From assembly GCF_905404315.1 (NCBI RefSeq), contig NC_066283.1, positions 248,001 through 312,000 on the forward strand: a stretch of 64,000 nucleotides of DNA. Direction: 5' to 3'. The stretch is from Leptidea sinapis (Eukaryota; Arthropoda; Insecta; Lepidoptera; Pieridae). Within the stretch, counting starts at the first letter, position 1. Every line of letters starts with the position of its first letter. Under the pieces are notes generated by a model that made no database searches, was not told the DNA's origin, and saw only the letters and a program-made list of their open reading frames with translations. Shown one piece after another: positions 48,020 through 60,000 of this stretch. The position numbers and the translations under genes are program-made.

Positions 48020-51000
48020 ATGTTCAGTGGCACGGTGCGTGTTAAAGTGTGTGAGGCAACGGGCCTCCGACCGACCGACTTTCAGAAACGGCATAATATG
48101 ACCTTCGGGAAGCCTGGTGAGTTCATGCTAAAATCTGTTTACTTCTGAAACATACCTCAGACCTTATATTATTGTACAGTGATAGTTGGCGCTGTATACC
48201 TAATTATTTCGCTCTTGTATACAATATATTACTATGTACTTATTAATTTTATTATTGAACTGGGTGTTGACGATGTATGTAAATAAGCGAAAAATTTTTC
48301 AGATCATCAACCAATAGACCCATATGTATCTATTGATGCTGATGAACACCATTTAGATCGATCCAGCACTAAACCTAAAACATTTGACCCTGTATGGAAT
48401 GAAACATTCATACATGAAGTTCAAAACGCCACTAAGTATGTATTAGAAGCATTTCTTGGATATGTTATAGATCAATAAATTCTCATTAAAATAATAATTA
48501 ATATTTTAGCTTGGGCATCACTGTATTTCATGATGCTGCCATACCTCCGGATGATTTTGTAGCAAACTGTACCATACCTTTTGTGGATTTAATGCACCGT
48601 GAGAAAGATGCCACTGATTTCTGGGTAAGATTTTTAATTAAAATATACAAAGTACTGTTGTCTAGTTTGTGTACTTTATGTATACTGGGTGGCCGAGAAG
48701 TTGATGTCCAAAGCTAAACTCTGAATTTGGCTCATTTTATTGGCCAAATAAATAAAATAAATAAAGGCCATTTTTTTTCATATCTTGAACATTTTCATGA
48801 ATTTAGCTGGAGCAGTTATCTTGAACTTACGACTCAATTCTAAACTAGTTCCGTATTGTCTAAACTATTCATAGTTTCTTATGTGGTTATTGCAACTGTA
48901 GTTAATAATTATCAACAATAAAATTAACTAAAATTGTTCGAAAAAAAATTAGAAAAAAATCCTAAACCACAATTAGGTGAAAAGAGTGGATAAAAGGGGA
49001 AAAAAATATCTCCTAAGCCACACAAAATTGTAGAACATACATAGGGGTGGTTCGGATACTCATCACCTGAGACTTTCAAATTTTAGCTTTGGACATCAAC
49101 TTCTCTGCCACCCAGTATATAAATGTCAATAGCAATAGTTCAATTTATAGATATTCCATATTATTCAGTTATTTCAAGAACAGGAATTATTGTATTATTA
49201 AAGTGTTGTAAATTAATTATAAGATCTATCTTTTGTTTCTTCCCTTGCAAAAATTTTTCTTAGTCCAGAAAATTGTTGAGTTGGGTTGAGCAGGTTATCA
49301 ACTGTAGATGAAGCCACAACCTGAGAGGTGAACAAGACAAACAAGATTTATCAACGATATATCACTTGAATTGTGCCAACCGCACAGTGGTGAGAGAGCT
49401 CCCACAGAACTCACACACACAAGAGGTCGCGGGTTTGAGTCCCGCATGCCTTACAAAATGACTACCTTTAGTATATCAAAAATAAATGGACTAATGAAAG
49501 AACAAAAACTTGATATTCTGCTCATTTCTGAAGCACATTGTGCTCTAGAACAACGGAACAAATCATGCAAAAGGGCCTGGACATCTTAGAACAGCTTTCA
49601 TTGTTAATATATTAATTAAACATTGCCAAATCCCAGATGGAACATATTATACAGATATCAACAATAGAGTTCAGGATTCAGTTACATACAAGTTCAGAGA
49701 CTGTAAGTTCAAAAATCCCATCGTAAGGCAATGTCAACCTTATGAATGAGGTCGGTACCTTGGTATTACGGAAACTAGCACTAAAATACGCAAAGCATAC
49801 ACTTTTGATTCATTCACAACCTCACATTCATTGCGTGATATTATAACACGTGATACAACTGCGGTGATCTGTAATGGTTTGTCACAAGTTATTGGTAGCC
49901 GGCACACCCGTTTTACTGACAACTGGAACATGTGTTAAATATGATATTATACTGGTGTTTTCTGTAGCCTGCAGATGAACCTTTAGAAAATGCCACATAA
50001 CTGTTTTTCCAACATAACAATTCTACTATATAAATAAAAGCAGCTATTTAGGAAAACTGCAGATGATGTATATGGTACTAAACAAGACACAGTGACCGTA
50101 AAGAGCTTCATTTGGGTGATGGCAATCTGAAAAGAAAACTAAATGCAAAGATGATGGAATGGCATATTAAAGACCCCTGCCTGCCAAACCTCCATTAAAG
50201 ATGAACCGATAAGAAGACCAGCACTGTCCTGGACACACATACTAAATAATGAATAGCCCATTTTTTTCAATAATAGAATTAAACCTTCATTAAAAGAAAC
50301 TGTCCTGAATTTTGAGTCATAGAAATTACTAAGCTTGGCCACTTGTTGCTCATCTACAATGCCATCTTGAAACCAATATATTTTTATTGAAGAACCTAAG
50401 CGATGTGTTCACTGCTCCCCAAATTCTCCTGCAACACTAGTAGAATCATAGGAGTGTGCCAGCCTTTTACTTAACTTTCTGTTTGCTCACATTGCCATAT
50501 GGCAATGGCAAGAGACCATCATATAGTATGCTGTTTGAAGTTAGCACACAAGACATTAATAGGTTTGAGCTGATACTGCTTCAGACCAGAGATGAGAGCA
50601 GTAATCCATAATAAATATGGATGCAGGGGAAATTTCTTGAGTCTTCATTATTATGTCGTAATGGACATTATTTACTGTGAGCCATGATTGCTGTACCATT
50701 AGCATCCATTAGCCATCGTTTTTGATTTTGTCTCCTTTTTATTAGTTGACTGACTCTTCAAAATCAGATATTATTTTATTTATTTCTTTGGGTTTATAAC
50801 ACTTATGCTTTTTAAGGTTTTTTGATGTTAATGATATTTTTATGATGTCAACAGGTGGACCTAGAACCTCAAGGCAAGATACATCTGAAAATTGATTTGA
50901 AATGGAATTCTCAAGGTGAGATATTGATTCGTCTGTTGTGCTTGTATGATACTTGACCAGCCCTGTTTGATATAATATGTTACACGGGTATGTTCCAATA

Positions 51001-54000
51001 TGCACTGCGACCACTGTACAGTGTGACATCAATTTAGTATACTGTGAAGCCGTTCCTTTATAGCCAGTTATACTGGTTACTATTTAAAACAGAACGCAAT
51101 CCCGTATACAGTCAGCCGCATTTTTGACACAGCATTCAAATTAAAGTTTTCTAGTTAATTAAAAGAAACTGTTGTTGGAGTACTGTCAAATTAAAAATAT
51201 TTGGGATTAAACTGTAGGTATTGTTTATAAAACGTAAGGCACTCAAGTGGTATTGACTGATCACGTGATCATAGTACTGCGAGTACCTTACCTCGAAAAC
51301 GCCAGTGCTCACAGTAGAATATGGCGGCGATTTATGACGTCATAAATTTCCCTAGGGTAGGGCGGCAGTATACTGGCAGTGCATATCGGAACATACCCAT
51401 ATTGTTTTATCTGTTGTGAGCGCAGGCGGGGGCGGCGCGGTGAGCGCCGGGGCGGGCGGGCCGCGGCGCGAGTTCAAGGAGGGCGCGGGGTTCGCGCGGC
51501 GCCGCGGGGCGCTGCGGAGGCGTGTGCACCAGGTGCACGGACACAAGTTCATGGCCACCTTCCTGCGACAACCCACCTTCTGCTCGCACTGCCGCGAGTT
51601 CATATGGTGAGAATACAGTTGAGACTGTGACATTTGCGCGGGGCGCTGCGGCGGCGCGTGCACCAGGTCCACGGACACAAGTTCATGGCCATCTTCCTGC
51701 GACAGCCCACCTTCTGCTCGCACTGCCGCGAGTTCATATGGTGAGAATACAGTTGAGACTGTGACATTTGCGCGGGGCGCTGCGGCGGCGCGTGCACCAG
51801 GTCCACGGACACAAGTTCATGGCCATCTTCCTGCGACAGCCCACCTTCTGCTCGCACTGCCGCGAGTTCATATGGTGAGAATACAGTTGAGACTGTGACA
51901 TTTGCGCGGGGCGCTGCGGCGGCGCGTGCACCAGGTCCACGGACACAAGTTCATGGCCATCTTCCTGCGACAGCCCACCTTCTGCTCGCACTGCCGCGAG
52001 TTCATATGGTGAGAATACAGTTGAGACTGTGACATTTGCGCGGGGCGCTGCGGCGGCGCGTGCACCAGGTCCACGGACACAAGTTCATGGCCATCTTCCT
52101 GCGACAGCCCACCTTCTGCTCGCACTGCCGCGAGTTCATATGGTGAGAATACAGTTGAGACTGTGACATTTGCGCGGGGCGCTGCGGCGGCGCGTGCACC
52201 AGGTCCACGGACACAAGTTCATGGCCATCTTCCTGCGACAGCCCACCTTCTGCTCGCACTGCCGCGAGTTCATATGGTGAGAATACAGTTGAGACTGTGA
52301 CATTTGCGCGGGGCGCTGCGGCGGCGCGTGCACCAGGTCCACGGACACAAGTTCATGGCCATCTTCCTGCGACAGCCCACCTTCTGCTCGCACTGCCGCG
52401 AGTTCATATGGTGAGAATACAGTTGAGACTGTGACATTTGCGCGGGGCGCTGCGGCGGCGCGTGCACCAGGTCCACGGACACAAGTTTATGGCCATCTTC
52501 CTGCGACAGCCCACCTTCTGCTCGCACTGCCGCGAGTTCATATGGTGAGAATACAGTTGAGACTGTGACATTTGCGCGGGGCGCTGCGGCGGCGCGTGCA
52601 CCAGGTCCACGGACACAAGTTCATGGCCACCTTCCTGCGACAGCCCACCTTCTGCTCGCACTGCCGCGAGTTCATATGGTGAGAATACAGTTGAGACTGT
52701 GACATTTGCGCGGGGCGCTGCGGCGGCGCGTGCACCAGGTCCACGGACACAAGTTCATGGCCATCTTCCTGCGACAGCCCACCTTCTGCTCGCACTGCCG
52801 CGAGTTCATATGGTGAGAATACAGTTGAGACTGTGACATTTGCGCGGGGCGCTGCGGCGGCGCGTGCACCAGGTCCACGGACACAAGTTCATGGCCATCT
52901 TCCTGCGACAGCCCACCTTCTGCTCGCACTGCCGCGAGTTCATATGGTGAGAATACAGTTGAGACTGTGACATTTGCGCGGGGCGCTACGAGGCGCGTGC
53001 ACCAGGTCCACGGACACAAGTTCATGGCCATCTTCCTGCGACAGCCCACCTTCTGCTCGCACTGCCGCGAGTTCATATGGTGAGAATACAGTTGAGACTG
53101 TGACATTTGCGCGGGGCGCTGCGGCGGCGCGTGCACCAGGTCCACGGACACAAGTTCATGGCCACCTTCCTGCGACAGCCCACCTTCTGCTCGCACTGCC
53201 GCGAGTTCATATGGTGAGAATACAGTTGAGACTGTGACATTTGCGCGGGGCGCTACGAGGCGCGTGCACCAGGTCCACGGACACAAGTTCATGGCCACCT
53301 TCCTGCGACAGCCCACCTTCTGCTCGCACTGCTGCGAGTTCATATGGCATTTCCTTTTTTATGAAAAAAACTATGTTTAAAAAAACAGACTAAAAACTGA
53401 AAACTCCAAAAAAAGCCGTACACAGAAAACAATTATGTCATCCAGGTAGACAAAAATTTTCATATAAATGTTCATAAAGTTAGTCAATGTTAGTAAAGTC
53501 AGGACCACGTGCAATGCAGAGCAGCTCGAATTGTCGGATACCCAGTGCTCTGTGAACGGCTGGATCACTTGGCGCTGAGTAGAGACATCGTACAATGGGA
53601 TGAAAAATGTGAAAACATGGTCATTATTATTTGAGTTAGTCATTTGAGTCAGTATACTTTAATGACATTTAAATATAATGAAAAGAAAAAACAAAATAAT
53701 AAATTGGAAATCTTATACATCTAAACTAATAATTCATTAACTTCCTGAGGTAGCTCTTTTTTTTCTTTTTTATTATTTTTCTTAGGTTGGTGATCGCAGG
53801 ATCAGAAGAAATCAAGAACATATTAAAAATGTCTGACAGCGTAGCTTCTCTTGATGTTTTGCGAGTATTGTATTCTCTTATTCTTTTGAAATCTTTGTTT
53901 CTGGCTTCTAAAGCTTCTTCACTTAATTTTCCAACTGGCACAATGGAAGAAGATATTATTTCGTGACCATGAATCAGGACCTTGTGCACAGTGGGAGGCA

Positions 54001-57000
54001 TATTGTACCAGCCATCTATCATCCATAGGAAATCTGACCAATAGTCCCATTTGAAGCCAAAATTTATCTTAAATATCTTTTTTTTGTTTTCTATTTGTTT
54101 TTGGGTTTCTTTTGATTTTTCCATTGCTCTACATGATTATAAAAGTAGAAATTGATAAATTTACATTTTTGATATTTCAAGATTGATCTAAAAATATCTT
54201 CATAACTAACCAGAGAGCATTTTGCAGTAGCTTTCGAACTTTGATTTAGATATAAGACAGTGTGGTCAATACTGGCAATAAAATCAAATTCACTGCAAAA
54301 TGCTCTTGTACCACTTAATGAGCTCCAAAGTCAAAATATTGAAATTCACATTAAGGCCTTTTTATTGCGTATCCCTAAAGAAACCATGTCAATAATTTAC
54401 AACATCCATGATTAATAGCAATGCAATCTTTGCTACAGCTTTCTCACAGTAAAATAATGTATCCGTAAGCAGAAAATGACGCTGCAACTGTTTACGAATT
54501 TTGTCTTTAAACGTTAAAGTTTGAGACGTTATTTAAATAATTCTATCACGACTATGGAACTTTTCTTGCTTGTATGTAAAAGGTTGGATCCTTATTACGG
54601 TAGAAAAATAGTTTTATCATCCTACCTTCAAATTTGAAAATACTATTTATGACCAACCTCCATACATAGAATCGTTTGTGCATCGCTTCATTGTGTGTCC
54701 TCTACCGCATTTATCACGGGGAGTGTTCCGTAGAGCTATTTCACCTGATTCTTGCCGCCGAATTCCACCTTCGCATGACACGCCACAAGGTAGGATTTCA
54801 TCCCCACCATCTGGACGTGTGACGGACCTCCACAGTGCGGTTTTCAAGGAGCTTTCTTCCACGCACTACAAAGCTGTGGGATGAACTTCCTTGTGCGGTG
54901 TTTCCGTAACGATACGACATAGGTTCTTTCAAATAAAGCGCGTACACCTTCCTTCATGGTCGGCAATGCTCCTGAGATTCCTCTGGTGTTGCAAGAGAAT
55001 GTGGGCGGCGGTGTTCACTTAACAACAGTACGCTCGTTTGTCCTCCTTTTTCCATAAAAAAGGACGTTCAGTTGATGGTAATTGATACGCCCTGTCCATT
55101 ACAAACTACAATGTAATGCCGCTCAGGATTCTTGAAAAACCCAAAAATTCTAAGCGGCACTACAGTTGCGCTCGTAACTTTGATACATAAGATGTCAAGT
55201 CGCATTTGCCCAGTAATTTCAGTACCAGATATTTCAAGAGAAATAGGCACCATTGTGATCACCCCTAATCTAGCCGGGACCCTGTGCAAAGGAGCATCCC
55301 ACTGGTCAATGATTGAGTAGTATTTTATGAGAGCTAAGCGATGCGACATCCGATCACCACCTGCGTAATAGTAATTTAATTGCTTTGTGAAAGTCGATAT
55401 TTGTTATAGTTTTTTGGTCAGAATACTATAAACATTAACTTTTAATATAACTATTGCAGGGGTCTCGGGAAACAAGGATACCAGTGTCAAGGTATGTACT
55501 GATATTTTATTATTATTAGAAACATGTAGCTGACTAGACCCATTTTAGGTCACTCTCCAAGTGTGAATACCTTTTGACATAGAATAATAACGCTTAGAAC
55601 GTGAGTAGGCCTAAGCGAATTGAAGAAAAAAATCAATATGGACGTTTATGACCACATACGTTTCGCGCCGCGTCAGTGTTATTCTGTCGACTTCCATGAC
55701 AAACAGAGCGCGGAATTTAATTTAAAAATTACTTACTGTGCAGTGAATGGGTGTCACAACGCATCTCAAAATAAAGTTAAAGATAAGAAAATCACATTTC
55801 ACACCTAAATACTATTTCACAACTTTTAATTTAAGCTAATACATTCGTCAAAACAGCAAAACATTTGTAAACAAAACAGACGCCATTAAAAAAATATGTT
55901 GCCAGCTATGAATGTACTATATACCCCGAGTTCTTCCGCTGGGATAGTTTTTTGTGTTTATTGGTAGATATTGATAGTTGGCTATAATGTACGACGCATG
56001 ATGTTATAAGTATTCAAAGTCAAAGTCAAATAATCTTAATTTAATTGGGCTTAAACTAAGCGCTTTGAATAGTTACTATAAATATTTCTTTTAAATTACT
56101 GAATTTACCATATTATGTTCGGAAAAAATTGAGCTCGTGAGAACATTAACGGCCACTCTTTTTAACCGACTTCAAAAAAGGATGAGGTTTTCAAAACGTC
56201 GGTATGTTTTTGAAGAGTTACTTCTTTATCGACGTATAAGAAAAAATTTATAGCCATTCGTCACGATTTTCGGTTACGCACCATTTTTTTTTAAATCCAA
56301 GCAATCTAGCCATCTTCGATTTAAAAAATGATCCCAAATCGTTCTTTGCACCCTCGCGAACCTCGGATACGATATCCATATTGTTCAAATCATAATTTTG
56401 CACGGCGGCCATCTTAGATTTCAAAAATGATCCCAAATTCGTTATCTGCACCCCTCGAGAACCTCGGATACGATATCCATATTGTTGAAATCATAATATT
56501 GCATGGCGGCCATCTTGGTTTTCAAAAATGATCCCTAATTCGATCTCTGCACCCTCGAGAACCTCGGATACGAAATCCATATTGTTGATATCATAATTTT
56601 GCATGGCGGCTATCTTGGATTTCAAAAATAATCCCAAATTCGATCTCTGCACCCTCGAGAACCTCGGATACGATATCCATATTGTTGAAATCATTAATTT
56701 GCGCGGCGGCCATCTTGGATTACAAAAATGATCCCAAAATCGTTCTTTTCACCCTCGAGAACCTCGGATACGATAGCCATATTGTTGGAATCATAATTTG
56801 GCGCGACAGCTTAAATAATAGTTTTATTAATAACTAGCTGTCCCGGCAAACGTTGTTTTGCCATATAAAGTATAATTCACGCGATAGTTTTATAAATAAT
56901 AGCCTATGTGTTATTCTGGTGTGTAAGCTATATTATTGTAAAGTTTCATCAAAATCCATTCAGTAGTTTTTGCGTTAAAGAAGTTCAAACATACATCCAG

Positions 57001-60000
57001 ACATACAAACTTTCACATTTATAATATTAATAGGATAGCTGGCAGGATCTCTATCGTCTCGCTCTTTCGTTTCATCGAGTTTCAAATCACAACGATTCTA
57101 AACAAGTTTCATTTCAATAAAATAATACATAATATACATATAATGCAATACATTTATAATTATAGATTAATATAAAATAATATGTAATGTTATTGTCACT
57201 CCCTATAGTAAATAAATTTATTTCTATTACCACGTGTTGTTTTTATTGAAGTGAAACTTCTTTAGAATCGTTGAGATTTCAAACCGGATGCAACGGAATA
57301 AACGACAGGTAAGAGACACAAATACAAAAATGTGTAGGATAAAGCCGGCAAAGAATGAGACAGAAATATGTATACTATTGAAGTGAAAACTTCTTTATCA
57401 TCGTTGTGATTTGAAAGTCGATGAAACGAAAAAGCGACAGTAAAAGAGCAGTCACATCAATTGATAATATTTAACATGGGAGATAATGATGTTTTGGTAC
57501 CAGGCGATCATAGTTAAAGAAGAGATTGTCTTAAGTATGGCGCGAGTATACCTTAATATATTCTGACTCCAAGCGCACGACGTATTACTACATAGACACC
57601 AGGAGAACATATCTTAATATATATAAATTACGTGACACGTTGTTTGTCCGCGATGTACTCCTAAACTAATGAAAATTAACGGATTTTAATGGGGATTACT
57701 GCATGGAGTGCAGTTTGATCCAACTTGAGAGATAGGATAGTTTTTATTTCGATTTGGGACCCATATTTATTTTTATTTTCAATATTTGTTTTGTATGGAC
57801 ATATTTTCTTTGAAAGAATTTATTGACGTTTTGAAATATTATTGGCAAATTCCTATGAAACAGTAGTTTTTTTTAGTATCTACAGAACAACGTCTGTCGG
57901 GGCAGCTAGTTATTATATATATTAGTGGTGGTAGGAATGTCTTTCATAGCGGTTGAAATCATGTGTCATCCTAGCAACACGTACCAGGAATTCATATGCA
58001 GTTTAGAGGTTCATGCACCATGCAGGTTCACTTCTGGCATGTGTACTTTGTATGCACGCCTTGTTTTTTTTTTTTGTAAATTTTAAATTTATATTTTATT
58101 TCTTCTATCGTATTACATATAATCTAGTATTTCTAACAATTTACCGATTTGGGGAAATGTCTATTCACTTGCAACATTATTTGGCTGTGTGTGTGCGTGT
58201 TGGCGTATGTAAGTACGTGACGCTCACGCACACATTAATCATAATGTTACTTCTTTAATGACAGTAACTATGAATGAAACTATCGTTCTGAGCGTTATTA
58301 TTCTTTGCATTTTGATATCTGTCTCACATACAACATGGCATAAAACGGTATACCCTACCACCACGGTAAACACCACTAGACATATCCGTCACCGACCTGC
58401 ACGTGTGGAGTCCTCCGCCCTCTTGCTTCTCAAGGAATATTCGTCAACGTCCAATCAAACTGTCCAATTAAATTCCTCTTGTGGTGTTTCCAAGTTGATA
58501 CGGCCTGCTATGCCACGTGTGTGACGTAAACTGCTGTGCCTTTTCCTTTTGCCTATTGTTTCATCGCGTAGCCTAATTATTAATTTTATATTTATGAAGT
58601 TTTGTGTGGCAATAAAGAATTTATTATTATTATAGCAAAGTGTACTTTAACCAGACGTGTCTGTTTTTGGCAGTATGCACGTGCGTGGTGCACAAGAGAT
58701 GCCACTCCTCCGTCGTCACCAAGTGTCCGGGGATGAAGGAAGAGGTATGTTGGCCATGAGCTCGTTTCACATTTCACTGAGTTCTAATAAATTCAAAATT
58801 TTACATCAAATGTTATGTAGGTATATGTGCATAGGCACATATTAAGTGATTTTTCTATAAACTCTCATAATCAAAATGTTTACACCAGAAACAAACATAG
58901 ACTTATTATGCCTACTACTCGGCTAAAAATTATACTGTCTTATGGGGTGATGTATATGCTTTTACAACAAAATCCCAGAAAATGTGTAGAACAAAATAAA
59001 TGTATAATGAAATACAAAATATTCGTTAAAACACGTTTATGTGGTAAATGTTACTATAACGTAAATTACTTTCTTAATGATACCACAGATTGCAGCACTA
59101 TATCCTATCGCAGTGTGTTAGTGCAAAAAATAAAACAATAAAGAAACTATTTGGAAAAGTGGTAGTTATGCATTGGGGGTTCCTAAATGGTGATCTTGTT
59201 GAAAGGGTTTCTTGAGCCATGTGAGGTCTTGCGTTATTACACAAATATCGGGTGTAATAGTGAGGGTTTCTGCGTGTGTAGCAACAGGGCGCGGCTGGCG
59301 GGCAGCGGTTCAGCGTGAACTTGCCCCACCGGTTCACGGTGCACTCGTACAAGCGGTTCACGTTCTGCGACCACTGCGGCTCGCTGCTGTACGGCCTCAT
59401 CAAGCAGGGGCTGCAGTGTGAAGGTATGTTGTCTCGCCCCTTCGTCAGTCTTCAGCTATACTTGGACGTAGTTTCTGAAAAACGTTCCAAGCAACAAACA
59501 TCGAATTTTTAGGAATTCGTGTTTTAAGTTTAGTAAATATTAGTGTATTACATGCATGTGGGTTGGGCTACTAAGTCATGATGGCATTTAAAGAGTGACA
59601 GTTGGGCTGCCATTTTTTGTCAGTCCGTTAATATGAATCACGTGACCAGTTTTGTGTTCTTAACTCAATTTCGACATGATATTGTGTGTTTGAAACGTTT
59701 TTCTGGAATTACTTCCAATTGTTGAAGTGAAACTTCTGTATCGACGTATGAGAGAAGTATAGCAATGTCGTCACGATTTTCGGTTACGCGCCATTTTTTT
59801 TATCAAAGTTCAGTATAGTGACATAAAGAATAATATATTAGTTTGAAAATGATAAAGTAAAAATACTTATTTTTATATATGTCTTTAATTTAGTTTAATA
59901 CGTTTTTTTCTTAAACCTTATCTAGCCAATTTCTGTGAATTTGTAAATAGTAAAATGATTTTGGTCATAAAGAGGTTTTACTTCTTACCTGTGTACTCTG

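Larger units (their letters stand above)
56159..57118 (-). mobile_element. Element with satellite core, interrupted by a Helitron
   Basis: The left part has TAACCGACTTCAAAAAAGG and, from 56219, CTTCTTTATCGACGTAT to ATTTTCGGTTACGCACCATT, which recurs at 59727-59800. The centre is a five-unit array (56308-56812). The right part (57036-57118) has CTCTATCGTCTCGCTCTTTC to CGATTCTAAACAAG, as at 10600-10680 and 37345-37420. Ends of the type GAAGTGAAACTTCTTTA are seen at 57249, 57378, 40078 and 59727. Confidence 0.6.

Noticed and set aside
51407..53343. Series of minus-strand open frames of 85 to 223 codons across the C1 array
   Set aside because: They are the antisense of the repeated exon; the identical series arises from the 134-bp period. 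The kinase exon on the plus strand has splice sites and zinc ligands, the minus frames have no family features.
51607..53346. CRISPR array
   Set aside because: The units are contiguous 134-bp copies of an exon without unique spacers, in an insect genome with spliced genes.
56248..56694. Two minus-strand 67-codon frames
   Set aside because: They repeat with the 100-bp satellite period and are by-products of it.
58258..58524. 88-codon gene with a signal-like N-terminus
   Set aside because: Lies directly after a dispersed repeat in a kinase intron, with no family features; a hydrophobic start is easily made by chance in such sequence.
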